Source: Chionis minor
Lineage: Eukaryota; Chordata; Aves; Charadriiformes; Chionididae
NCBI GenBank assembly: GCA_013398295.1
Contig: VZSF01011299.1
Coordinates: 344,489-408,488 of the forward strand
Length of the DNA stretch: 64,000 nucleotides
Direction of reading: 5' to 3'
Shown here: one piece after another, positions 1-11,971 of the stretch
How the letters are laid out: each line of letters begins with the position of its first letter
Numbering within the stretch: position 1 is the first letter of the stretch
Notes under the pieces: generated by a model
The model's input: only the letters and a program-made list of their open reading frames with translations
What the model was told of the DNA's origin: nothing
The model's database searches: none
Position numbers and translations under genes: made by a program

Positions 1-3000
1 CAGGTTCAGAGGAAATTGAAAACCCCCAACGAATGGCCAATCTTCCCCCATTGCCTTCGGTGTAACTTCTGAGAATTTGGCAGAGCTGATCCTTTATTTC
101 TCAGGGAAATGAGCAGACAGGCTGAAGTGACCTGGATGCTTCCAAGGGGCCAGCTAACCTCACAAGCTGACTTGACCAAGGCGACCAAGGTGACCTCCTT
201 TGTCTGGTGACCAGGATGCTTAAGGCAGATGATCCGAATAAGTCTGATTTCTTCCCTGTTTCTCAAGAAATGACTGCAGACAAAAATTCCTGGATTTCAC
301 AAACAAGCAGTTGCGTGAGCAGCTGGCTAAGCATATAAATTACTGATGTATAGATTAACAACACAACACTGGCAAAAGGAATATTTTCAGAATTACCTTC
401 ATAACTCAAGGTCCCAGCTGCAAAGCTGCCTTTTTAATTTTATTTGCAAGTGAGGCTTACGTCCCTGACCTGTTTAGGCATTAAAAAGATGTTTCCTTTA
501 GGATTTTTGGACCTTCAGAAAGATAATTCTATATTAGACCTACTTTCCTCACTCTGCTTCTCTAGAGGTTTCCTTCCTGTCTTACCTTAGACAAGACAGT
601 GGTTTTCTCTGTTCCTCAGTCCCTCGTCAGTAAAATGAAGCTAATAGCACTTCTCAGCAGCAGTTCTTGGAGAGAATTAAGACAGGAGGAGTTTGAGATG
701 TTCTTCAGTATGCTAGCATGGGAGACAGCTCTAAGGGGGAAGAGCGTGTGTAAGAAAGAAGAAAGAAAGGGTAAAATCTTTCTTGTCTCTTAGTTGGGAG
801 TCAAACTTTGGGAGTTAACGTGGGAGTCAATCAGAGCTGGATTTGTCCTGATGGTAATTGCAGCTTTTATGGGATCATTTAAATTGTCTGTCAAATGAAA
901 ATATTTCTGTATAATGAGCATGCTATTAAAAACACCCCTGCCAAACTGAGGGCAGACACAGTCACCATACCTATGAGGGGCTGGCACAGACGTGCAGCTG
1001 CCACCACGCCGGGTGAGGAGCAGCACACGATGCCTGAGGGTCCCCTGGCCCTCTGCAGCAGGCTGGGCAGGTAGGCAGGGTGAGTACCGTGATTTAATTT
1101 GCAAAAAAGCATCACTTTCCAGTTCCTCACTTCTGATGTACTCATTATACAGCTAAATCTTCTGAGCTGGATGGGTTTTGTCCTACTGGTTCCCTCTTTC
1201 CTGCTGCCCAGTTCTTGGTGGGATGCTTTTGTTCCTTCTTAGAGATAAAATTAAACCTATGAAAGTGACTGAAATAAGGAAGGTGTTCGTACAAAACCCA
1301 CATTTTAACTTTGAATTTTGCTTTGAGACCAGGTGTTAAAAAGCGCTTTGATAACAGACAAAGGAAAGTGAAACATCAAATTACAATGCTGAAGTAATCA
1401 CTTTTGGTTTGGCTCAGTATTACCTAGAAACTCCTTGTTTCATTTGATTTGAAAATGTTCCTGAACTCAAAGTTAAACTAAACTCACATGAGTCCCTGCT
1501 GGTATGTTAAACGTGCCTTTTCTCTGGATGTTATGCAGCAGTGTTACTAGCTCCCAAAGGAATAAAAAAAGGTAATGTTTTAATAATAGTACAAGGACAC
1601 TCTGATTTTTGCTTTTTTTTTGTCTGGGTTTTGGGGGGGGGGGTTTTGTGAAGAAACATATTAGTATCAGTATAGATGTATTGTTAAGGGCACAAATATT
1701 TCCTGGCTCCACATTATGGGTGTGCTTCTGCCTAATTTAAAATAATGGGGTTTTAACGTTGACTTCATTCTCCATAGTATTAGATTCATAATCAGCACAT
1801 GTGTCTAATTAAATTAAGAAAGTTATTGAAAGGAATAATCTCCTATCAAGATTCTTATGAATTGGGCTGTATCCTAAACCGGTCTTATGAAATACAGCTT
1901 TTGGCAAATACCATATACTTACATCATTACAGAATCAACAATGTTATTCTAAAGTTAACTTAAAAATGCAGATTCTTTAACGATAATGAACCAAATCCAG
2001 GCCTGACTTACAATAAATTGGCTTGCTCACAGAATACATTTCTTTATCTTTAAAAATGTATCAGAGTAGGTATTGTACGTAAAATGCAACACATTCTAAA
2101 CCCCATCTGGGAAACAGCTCATATTTAATGACTTTAAGTAAAAAGCCACCACGAGTTTTTAGAACTGTGTTCTTCTTTTTTATGGCCATGTAGAAGACAA
2201 ATTTGATACACTCATATGTGCAGAAAGGACCAGGTTTTCCAAATCAACAAAAAATGTTGTGTATAAGCCCCTAGAGATGGTGAAAAGATTATGATGATGA
2301 AACCGAGACAGTTCTCCAAAACTAAGCATGTCAGGCAAATTCCCACTATAAAGTACATCAGTCTGAGATTTTGCCAAAGACCTCCACTTTGGTAGTCATG
2401 GAGAGCTAAGATGCAAGCTCCCAAGTCTCCAAACACATATGTATGCAACCCATTTCATTACCAAATGTGTTCTGTAAAGCCTCTCCTTTCTTTCCGCTTG
2501 ATGTCTGGTCAACATTATGTCAACTAAGTATAGGACGATGTAGGATCTTTTTTTTCCTGTACTCCTTGGTGTTTTGTGGAAGTTTTACAACGGCAATTTC
2601 TGGGTTTACAATGCTTTCCTCTCTCTCACATGGTGAAAAAATTATTGAGGAAAAAACTTTGAGTTAATAGGATAACAGGCAAAGTGGTATAAATAAGAGT
2701 AAGTAAGCAGAAAATAAAGGGATTTCTTTTTTCCTCAAATCTCTCTCAGTTTCAGTCCTCTGAGATGGTGTTTACAGCAGCATTACCTTAGGCGGTAGCA
2801 TTCTGAGATGTTTTCAGATGAAAGGGAAATCTGAAAGTGATTTCAACTTGCAGGAGCTCACCAATGGTCGTACTTGCGGCAGTGGCACACTGCGGACCTG
2901 CGTTGTGACCCACGTGTGACGAGCACAGCCGCAGGAGCCAGGCTGCAAACGCCCATGGCACTCAGCATCACCAGACGTAGGTATGTGCTTAACTTTAGGC

Positions 3001-6000
3001 CCCCGATTATCTGTAGTGAAGTTCATGTTCTCCAACATCAGGCTGACTCAGGACGGTGTTTGCTCACGCGTGCTCACACCTGTGCTAGCACAGTCACACC
3101 CTTGCCCTGCTCACTGGATGTACACGTAGCTGGGGGCAGGTTTTGCCCCTGTGTTTTTAAACAGGCAGATTTTCAATTTCCAATGATCTGGCTGCTATAA
3201 CCTTTGCAAACGCAAGCAGCAAACCGAAGGGAAAAAAAAGGCTGCACCCAAGTCACGGGAGTTGGACTGAGAAAAGACTTTGAGAAACTTTCTACCGGTT
3301 GGTCTGAAAATAGTCCTGGAAATATCATAGTTGGAGGGATTTTACTACAAGACAAATGCAGCATGTTTGCAGTCAAAATAAGGGGGTGGGGGGAATGCAT
3401 TTAAAAGGTACTGAAAAGACTGTCGAGAAACAGTTACACTTATCAGACCATTTTAAGGCAACTAAGCATGCGATACGAGTGAACACCCGAATAGAATACA
3501 CAGCAAAGTCCTCACTTTGTAAATATCCAACTTTTGAATATCATCAGGTTCTTTTCCAGTCATACAAAGGAATCTACTGTGCCAAAGTGGCATGTATGTG
3601 ATACGGGTGTCGGGTTTGGCCACAGTGCTGTGCCGGGAGCGGTTCATGAGGCGCTATGCTAGGGAAGTTCTCTACGGCGCCTGGAAAGCTTTTGCTTCTG
3701 CTGCGTGAGTGAGCTCAGCGAACGCACCCAGGGCTACTGCAGTTGCATCCGTTTCAGGGATGTGAGCATAAAATCATAAAGACTGATCAGCTTTCCATCC
3801 TCGAAATGATTTCTTGGTTTTGTACATTCAGAGATCCTCATTCAGGGATTCAACGTATTTCAACACAATTAGGAAGGGAGGCGAGGCAGGGAGCAGCGCT
3901 GCCGTCCACACCATCTCCTCCCAGTTCCCCTGCTGCTTTCCGGAGGGTGAGGTGCCTCCTCGGTTTAAGCTAACGTAAATCTCAGCTGCCATGAGCCCAT
4001 CCTACTCCTCAGTCTCTGACCTCGTCCTTTTGCAGGCACTAGCACTCATGTTACTGCATAGCAGATGGATTTGAAGAGCTGATCTGTCTGTAAACTAATC
4101 TTTGGGGGTTTGAGTGATTAATTTTTGCTGGATTCCTGAACTTCATGTACCAGCTTCCCACGTGGTCACTGAGGCGCTGGGGCTGGCACAAGAGGGACAC
4201 AGGCCCATGGCAATCCAGTCTAACTACTAACCCCATCCATATTTTCCTCTGATCTCAAGCAATCCAGGTAGTCGGTGCCTGCAGGTTTTGGAATCGCTCA
4301 GTTGCCGTGTTCAGTTACAACCAGAAAGACAAATAAGGAGAAAACCACCATCAAGTTAAACAAAGGACTTCCCTTTGCTAAGTCACTAAATAGAGAAAAG
4401 AAAGCACCTGTGATACGCAGCGCAATGAGTGGAAACACATTTGGTCACAATCTGTGCTTCCATACAAATGGAGAGCTGCCCAGCGTAGGTTGGTGGTTAG
4501 AGATTAGGATTTCTAGCTCAGGACTTCTATTTCTGGCTTTGCAAGGGACTTTTGCAGCCACAGGCTGAAATTTCTTCTTTGTTGACTCTCTAACAAACAA
4601 ACAGAAAGTACTTATTTAGCTTGCAGAATCTATGGGCTTAGTTAATAAATGTCTAGATAATTAATAAATAGCCATAAAGCACAGTGATGATCAAATCTTT
4701 GGAGCCTACATTTCTGAGTAGCAATTGTGATACCTAGTCTGGTTTCCAGAGAGGCAGAGCAACCATCATGGGCATGCTTTCTCTAGAGATCAATCCCTCA
4801 GTCAGCGCTGCCTGCCCCTGCCCACCCTGTGCTTTTTGCACCCAGGGAAGGCAGAAGTGAGAGATGGGTCGTGTCTTCTTCAAGGGGCAAAACAGTCAGA
4901 GGAAACCATGCCTCAGGCACAACCCCTTCCCCGAGCTGCCCCAGGCATTTGCAGCCAGGCTGCCTTCCAGTAAACAAGGGTCTACAGGAATTACAGTTAC
5001 ACATTACCCCAGCACTGATATTTTGCCTTTGGATCACTGGTCTGTGAGAAGGTTGGGTTGGGTGGAGTCATCTAAAGCTCTTTTTTTTGCCTATCACCCT
5101 CCAGGGAGACTCCGTCTGAGCTACTACCAGTCTGCTTTGCAGGGTCTTGCGGCAGGAGGGTACCTGATACCCACCACTGCCAAGCTGGGGTCTAGAGATC
5201 TTTGTCTCGTGTGTTCTTAAGCATTAAATGAATTCCTTTCCACTGTCTTGCTCCTTGTGAAATCGTTCACTCATGAGCAAGCCCCACTAAGTCAGAAGTC
5301 TCTGGAGTCTCCCAATGATATTTGCATTTTATATCCACTCCCAAAGGTGCAGTGAATGCAGAATGAGTGCAGCAGAGGACAAAGAGCAAATTCACTGGTG
5401 GCACCATATAGCTGTGGTGCCGTACGGCGTAGCGTGGTCCTACACAAATGCATAGCAGACCCACTTTTGATTCTGCAGCTTTAAAAAAGCTGGTTAGACC
5501 CAGATTCACAGAGATATTTATGTATCTTCACCTATTGAAATTAAGTAGGAGTTGGGTGCCTAGGTGAATCTGGTCTTTGGACTCCATTTTGCTACCTGTA
5601 GTTACAGTAAATCATTTCTTAGGCTCTGAACACAAGTCACAATCAAACCCATAGGACTGAACTGGGCCCCTTAGTGTGCTGGGGATTCACTACTGCCAAT
5701 GCAGAGAAACAGAAATCACCCTGCGTTTTCATTCCTCATCTTTACATTTGAAAGTTCAACTTAACCATAGCCTTGCAATTCATTTTTCTAACTGTGTGTT
5801 TGTATTCTTGGACAAGTGATAGCGTTTGCTCATCCGCTCCCTATCTTGAAACACGTCAGGGCTGGGAAGCATGTGCCAATACTCTCCTCAGTGCGTTCCA
5901 GTTCTCTTGCTGAATAGATCACCCTGGCAGACTGTCCTTTACACTTTTGAATTGTTTTTTCAAGTGCTGTCAGCTTTCTAAAATGTGCCACACCGTCATA

Positions 6001-7639
6001 CTTATGCCAGACGCCTTAACGGGCTGTGGAGGACGAGCTCCTTTTGGACAGGAGAGAGAAGAGAGGAAGAGTTATAAGAAAAACAGGATGATAAATAAGA
6101 AGGTCATAGTTTCTTTTTCACCAGTTCCTGCACCTTAAAGGTCCTTCGAGCCTCTGAGAAGCTGTTGATGGTGCACACACATTACTCCAAGCACAGCGAA
6201 GGGAGTATCCGAGGATTATCAAAGCCCCGTTGCAGTGTAGTTGTCTCATACAGCTGACCTAAAATAACATAGCATTGGTCAAAATGGAAAGGAAACATCT
6301 GTTTCTCCTTTTTATGTTAGTGACCATCCATTTGTTAGCTTTAGAATAGCACAGGCTGTCCCACTGATAACAGCTCGAGCGCTGGCTGTTCAGTGCGGGC
6401 AGGTGCACAGGGAACTGCGGAGGGAAGGGGCTGAAGACAGATGACACATAGGGCTGTCCTTAAGAGATCAACACCGGACTGAAATCTTTGCCACTTTCTT
6501 TCAAAACTAACAAGGAAGATTCTTCCAAATCTGGTATAACTGTATGGATGCACACTGATTAACTGACCACTACTTGAAGCCTGCAAGTAGTACTAATTGT
6601 AACCATGCTTTTTCCCTCTAGGGGCTGGCGCCGCGTGTGTAGCTTCTCAATTCTCCTTTTCTCACTGCTGATTTCCAGTGATTTGAGATTTGAGATCGGA
6701 GCAGTCAGAACATCTGTATCACTGGTTTGGTTTTAGCAATTTCATCTTTCAGGGAGCAGGAGAAGGGACTGGTTTCATTTTCACTTGGTGTAATTTTTAG
6801 TGTGTTGCTAACACGCATGAAAGGAGGAAGCGGTAAGTATAAGCTCACCTGTAGCCATCCTACACTTTTCTTATTGAAATGGGTTGTCTTTCTTGCTGCC
6901 TGTTGTAATTAAAAGATACTGCAGAGTACGAGTTTCACAAGTTAAACACATAAAAGGTTACATGCTGCTTCAATCGCACATTTGTTTTTGCAGGGAATTG
7001 GTTTATAGCTAGGTTAGATGTCTTTATCACTAGTGCCAAAAAGCCCATAGGGAAGAGGAGACAGATAAACAAATTGTGAAAGTGCTGCTGATGCAGATTA
7101 GCGGAAGGCTGGCTAACTGCTTTTTAAAAGCATTTTGTTCTGATGTACAGCTTTGTCTATATACACATCACGGTGACATCCCAGGCCTAAGCCAAATACA
7201 TACAATACTTTATTTAATTTTCCTTTCAAAATGTTTTGATGGTAAGGTCTGACATTTTTCCCATGGTTAATCATGAAACTGGGCAACGTTTCTTACAGTT
7301 CCTCGTACTTTACTCATGCAAAACATTCATCGGTTTAAACAGTATGATTAAGGGGAGCAGAGCTGGGGCCAAAAAAAGGAAGCATGCAAAGGGAAAATAG
7401 ATGTCTCCAATAACTTCTGTTGGAATACGGAGCCTTTCGCTTAAAATCTGGCTTAAATCAGTAGCTGCTGAAACTCATAACCACAAGAAAGATGGATCCT
7501 CTGGTGCAGCCCCCGGTGTGGAGACTCGCAGTCTCCCAGCAGCTCCACAAGTGCACAGGGCACAGCTCGGTGCCTCAGTTTCTCAGCAGCTCTGAAGGAT
7601 GCAGACGACATCTGGTTTGGAGTCCTCACAGGGGAGAGA
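1..7639. other. Intergenic region upstream of MET, no gene seen
   Basis: This AT-rich stretch has only short random open frames with no recognisable protein. In amniotes the neighbour upstream of MET is CAV1; I looked for the caveolin scaffolding and membrane segment encoded by the last CAV1 exon and did not find it on either strand. Visible low-complexity sequence is an 11-base G run at 1633-1643. A short stretch near 5541-5580 resembles an old amniote interspersed repeat. Otherwise I see nothing that I can name. Distal MET regulatory elements could be here, but sequence alone does not show them. Confidence 0.6.
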
Positions 7640-8079
7640 CCCCAACCCGTGCCGTTTAGTCCCCGGGAGGAGACACATCCGTGGGGCGATGGCTCTTTGC
7701 CGGCCTGCACGCGCCGAGGTCCCTTACGCCGCGTTACACCTGGACGGACCTCCAGAGCACGGCCAGCGCTGACACTGTCACAGGGGCAGCACGAGCCGAA
7801 TTTGGTCGCCACTACACAGCCTGGGGGCTCCGGCAACCAGCCTGGGGGTGCCCAAGTCTCGCCCCCCCGGGGTAAGGCTTCAGCATCCCGACGGCGCGGG
7901 TACCCGGGGGCGCCCGGGAGCCCCGAGGGCGGCCGTGCCCGCACGCCGCCGGTGCCCGCTCGCCCCCCAGACGCCCGGGGATAAGTGCCAGGATAAGTGC
8001 AGGACAAGTGCCACCAAGGCTTGCCCGTCTGGGGAGCGACAGCCACCCCTCCTGCCCCCAGGCTGGGGGGAGCCTGGCC

Positions 8080-8167
8080 GGGAGGGATGGGGGGGAAGGA
8101 GGGACGGAGGGAGGGGAGAGGGAGGGAAGGAGGGAGGGAAGGAGGCGCCCCCTCCTTCCTTCCCCCC
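8080..8167. repeat. Purine-rich (GGGA/GGAA) tract followed by pyrimidine tract
   Basis: Positions 8080-8145 are almost pure purine, built from GGGA and GGAA units, and 8148-8167 is almost pure pyrimidine. GGAAGGAGG at 8137-8145 is the reverse complement of CCTCCTTCC at 8151-8159, so a short hairpin with a five-base loop is possible. Such tracts can form triplex or quadruplex structures and are common in CpG-island promoters. Confidence 0.7.
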
Positions 8168-8195
8168 GCCGCGCACCCGGGCTCCTGCGATGTGG

Positions 8196-8202
8196 TGAGT
8201 CA
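8196..8202 (+). promoter_or_regulatory. Consensus AP-1 site (TGAGTCA) in the putative MET promoter
   Basis: TGAGTCA is a perfect AP-1 (Fos/Jun) binding sequence. It sits inside the CpG island, and AP-1 control of MET is known in mammals, which fits. The same bases also form a good splice donor (TGTG|GTGAGT, cut after 8194), so the motif could instead mark the end of a first exon. Sequence alone cannot decide. Confidence 0.45.
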
Positions 8203-8346
8203 CAGGCAGGTCAGGACCGCGCCGGAGGGGCGGAGGGAGCCGAGGGGACCGGCGGATTTACCGCTGGGAGCCGCCCCCAGCGCGGCGGAGGCGCCGGAGG
8301 GAAGGGCGCGCAGAGCCGCCCCGCAGCCCAGGTGCCGGGGGAGGGA

Positions 8347-8397
8347 GGGGAAGGGGAAGGGGAAGGGGAAGGGGAAGGGGAAAGGGAAAGGGAAAGG
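8347..8397 (+). repeat. Tandem hexamer array (GGGGAA)n then (GGGAAA)n at the gap edge
   Basis: Six runs of four G separated by AA (8347-8380) are followed by GGG runs separated by AAA up to the first unknown base at 8398. The + strand has enough G runs for a G-quadruplex. The array is cut by the gap, so its true length is unknown. Confidence 0.9.
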
Positions 8398-9204
8398 NNN
8401 NNNNNNNNNNNNNNNNNNNNNNNNNNNNNNNNNNNNNNNNNNNNNNNNNNNNNNNNNNNNNNNNNNNNNNNNNNNNNNNNNNNNNNNNNNNNNNNNNNNN
8501 NNNNNNNNNNNNNNNNNNNNNNNNNNNNNNNNNNNNNNNNNNNNNNNNNNNNNNNNNNNNNNNNNNNNNNNNNNNNNNNNNNNNNNNNNNNNNNNNNNNN
8601 NNNNNNNNNNNNNNNNNNNNNNNNNNNNNNNNNNNNNNNNNNNNNNNNNNNNNNNNNNNNNNNNNNNNNNNNNNNNNNNNNNNNNNNNNNNNNNNNNNNN
8701 NNNNNNNNNNNNNNNNNNNNNNNNNNNNNNNNNNNNNNNNNNNNNNNNNNNNNNNNNNNNNNNNNNNNNNNNNNNNNNNNNNNNNNNNNNNNNNNNNNNN
8801 NNNNNNNNNNNNNNNNNNNNNNNNNNNNNNNNNNNNNNNNNNNNNNNNNNNNNNNNNNNNNNNNNNNNNNNNNNNNNNNNNNNNNNNNNNNNNNNNNNNN
8901 NNNNNNNNNNNNNNNNNNNNNNNNNNNNNNNNNNNNNNNNNNNNNNNNNNNNNNNNNNNNNNNNNNNNNNNNNNNNNNNNNNNNNNNNNNNNNNNNNNNN
9001 NNNNNNNNNNNNNNNNNNNNNNNNNNNNNNNNNNNNNNNNNNNNNNNNNNNNNNNNNNNNNNNNNNNNNNNNNNNNNNNNNNNNNNNNNNNNNNNNNNNN
9101 NNNNNNNNNNNNNNNNNNNNNNNNNNNNNNNNNNNNNNNNNNNNNNNNNNNNNNNNNNNNNNNNNNNNNNNNNNNNNNNNNNNNNNNNNNNNNNNNNNNN
9201 NNNN
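8398..9204. other. Assembly gap (807 unknown bases)
   Basis: The sequence is all N. Open frames that run across it are artefacts. The left flank is a G-rich tandem repeat in a CpG island, which explains poor sequencing; the right flank is AT-rich. MET exon 1 may be inside. Confidence 1.
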
Positions 9205-9551
9205 AATTATTATTTTTAGAAGCAGAATTTGCTTAAAATGGCAAATAATTTGTACCATCCAACGGCGTTCCAGCACTGTTTCCATGTCAGCATTAAATGA
9301 GGTGGTCTTTGGCATTGTAAATACCAGGTGCGCTCCTCACAAATGGGAAGTTTCACACCTAAATCTTAAAATAGGGCTTAATAACTGAGTAGCAGCGATG
9401 TTTAACAAACTGTGCGTTTGTAACCCGTAGGAGGTTATTCAGGCTGCAGCGCACGCTTTTCCCAAAGAACCTGTGCCGTGCATGGTCCTTCATTTGCTTT
9501 CATCCTACAGGTGCTTTTTGCATTGTCCACCAGCAAAAAGAGGATGGTGTC

Positions 9552-9570
9552 TTTTTTTTTTTTTTTTTTT
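9552..9570. repeat. T19 homopolymer
   Basis: This is a run of 19 T in intron 1. It could be the reversed A tail of a retroposed copy, but I recognise no retroposon beside it. Confidence 0.8.
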
Positions 9571-11943
9571 GGGGAGATCTGAGAGATTTGGATTCATAAT
9601 CAGGCAAGATAAAGTGTCTCACATGTTTCTGTAAGAGCTGGTTAAATGTTTACAGATCATACACTGCAAGAGCAAAAAGCTAGCCTTTGGCAGGCACTGC
9701 ACGTTGAAAACAAAGTAAGTTAGAGAATGACTGTGTGGCTTGTTCTTTGTGCGCTCTAATCCTTCTTCAGCGCTGTGTGATTCCTTTTCTGACTCCCTTC
9801 TAGTGCAAAGTGAATCATTGGGAAAAAGGAATATTTTGTAAAACATTCATCTCTGTTTACAGAAAAGAGAGTCAGCTTCGTTGCCTTTTTGGTGAGGAGG
9901 CAATGAATTGTCTGTCTTTATTATCCTATAGGACTTTTTTTTTTTCCTTTTTTTTTTTTTTCTCCTCCAGAGGTTAACCATTGCACTTTACTGCTAAACT
10001 AAATTGCACATGTTGTGGCTGGAGAGTGGTTGGCGGAGGTGGCGTTTGCTGAGGGGAGGTGGCAGCGCAGCCTGCGGATGGAGGGGAGGGATGGAGGCAC
10101 GGCAAGGCGCCCGGAAAGCCAGAACTCGGCAGAGGTTCGATGAGCAGCTCACGAACGCAAAACCGAGTGGCAAATGCTGTCCTCCCAGGACGGCCTTCCC
10201 CATCCTGATTTCCCCACGTTTATTGTTTTCTGGTACCTTAGCTGGTGACCTGTAACCTCCTCCCGCTGGTCCAACGCAATCGAAGGGGCCAACCCACCTC
10301 CTCTCATTCTCCTGTGATCCGCAAGTGACTGCTCTGTGTTTTTCAACTGGGAGGAGAAATTCAAAGCCCGCTGCCTCCCGGCTCTGCCTTCCAGGACTCC
10401 GGAGAGTAAGTGGCACAGCTGGCTGTGGCGCAAGAGCAGCAGCTTTGCCTTCCCAGCCGCAAAGGGAACCTGATGCCGGGATCACGCTGCGCTGGGACAG
10501 CCAGAGAGCCCGAGCTGCGGCAGTGGGAGTCCCAGACCTCTGGATGATCTGCTTTGTACCACGATGCCTTTGTGGTGGTGACGTGTCTAGACTTTATTCA
10601 CGTCAGGCAGAAAGCAAGGAGGGGCTCTGTGCATCTCCACATGTGTTTGTGGAATATCTAGGGTGAGGGAAATCCTGCTGGAGCTCTCTCAGCACTACAG
10701 AAACACATCGTTTCTTCAACAAGAAAGCAATAGAATAGTTGAACAGTCTTCTCTGAAACTACAGGAACATGAAACCCAGAAGGGAGTTACAGGATCTCTT
10801 CAGCACACGAGAGAAGGAAGGGGTTGCAGTGTGATACTTCAAACAAACCTTCCTAAGATTTTTGGGTGGCAACCACACCTTCATGGCTGGTTCCTGCGAA
10901 GCCCACCCCACCTCCCTGTCACTGCCTGGCTGGCTGGCCTTTCGGCCAGTGGCACAATTTCGTGTTTCATTAGGCTGTTGCCATCAGCCGAGCCAGCGAC
11001 CTGTGCATCTTGTCCGCTGCGGCCACAGCCTGTGATTTTTGCCTCCCACGCAAAGTTTGTAGCCCCTAATTAAACCCATGGTCGCGCCACGGCAGTGGCC
11101 ACTGCACAGTCCCAAGCGGCGCATCATCGCTGAGGAGGCAGGACCACGGCTCCGTGGAGGACTTGCTGGATGGCACCTCTTTGCCTGTCCCTCCCCATGC
11201 AGCCAAGCCAGGAAGGTTTCTGTTGCTCTGTCCTTGTAAAGATGTTGCGTTTTTCTTGGCAATGATTTTAACAAATCTATATCTCATACATAACGACTGA
11301 TGCAAGCACGTTAGCAGAAGCCATTTTTAAATCAGTTTCCTTACCCAGGGGAAATGTAGTATAGACAGGGCCTTCAGGAAACGAATAATTAGGTGACCTT
11401 TTTCCCCCCAGAATATCAGGTCTGTTTTATGTAGAGCTGTTTGAAGTCACAGAAATTCTCATTACTCTCCAAATCTCTAACCTTGCCTTGTTTAAGATAC
11501 CTTTTAGGAAATCAAATCAGTGTTTCAATCTAATTTCCAAAGGCATTCAAACACATGGTATGTGTGCTAACTTGTTTCCTCTAGCATTAACAAATCTAGC
11601 AAATTGCCAAGCTATTTGCCTTCAGGAAAACTATGATGTTATACAAGAAAATAAAGTATTTTTTTCCTCCAATTTTAAACGTTAGAAAAATAGAGGAAAG
11701 GTAAAGTTTTCAGACCAAATTGGTCTAGGATATAACTCCTTTGAAGGAAACAGTGTTCCCAAGTAGATTGCCATTTTTTTTTTTTGATCTGTTCTGATAC
11801 TTTTTAGTCACACTGTGATTTTTTTCAGCCAATTGATGTGGCTGGATGGTGACCGAGTCGCCTTGGCTCAGATGGACCTTCCTTGAATTAGTTGCGATTG
11901 AGTACACCAGGTATCAGAGTGGAAGACAGAAACGGAGATAAGG

Positions 11944-11971
11944 AATTTGAGGGCTTTACAACCCTCAAATT
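11944..11971. repeat. Perfect 10-bp inverted repeat with 8-base loop
   Basis: AATTTGAGGG (11944-11953) is the exact reverse complement of CCCTCAAATT (11962-11971). The following T-rich stretch makes it look like a bacterial terminator, but in this genome that reading does not apply. Confidence 0.6.

Larger units (their letters stand above)
7640..8397 (+). promoter_or_regulatory. MET: CpG island, probable MET promoter (possibly with non-coding exon 1)
   Basis: GC content and CpG frequency rise sharply at about 7640 and stay high until the assembly gap at 8398; beyond the gap the sequence is AT-rich. The island contains a GC box (GGGGCGG at 8227-8233), a consensus AP-1 site (TGAGTCA at 8196-8202), a long purine tract and no obvious TATA box, which is the architecture of a CpG-island promoter. 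It lies about 20 kb upstream of the exon with the MET start codon. Mammalian MET likewise has a non-coding first exon in a CpG island more than 20 kb from exon 2, with Sp1 and AP-1 input. Assignment to MET is inferred from position and orientation; I could not identify exon 1 by sequence. Confidence 0.6.

Noticed and set aside
1..7639. Possible CAV1 terminal exon upstream of MET
   Set aside because: I searched for the caveolin scaffold and membrane segment in both strands and saw none; CAV1 must lie further left.
7453..8046. 197-codon minus-strand frame beside the island
   Set aside because: Proline, arginine and glycine-rich random product of high GC; no domain, and it overlaps the probable promoter.
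7997..9388. 463-codon open frame across the CpG island and gap
   Set aside because: Most of it is unknown bases translated as X; the real part is low-complexity GC-rich sequence without homology.
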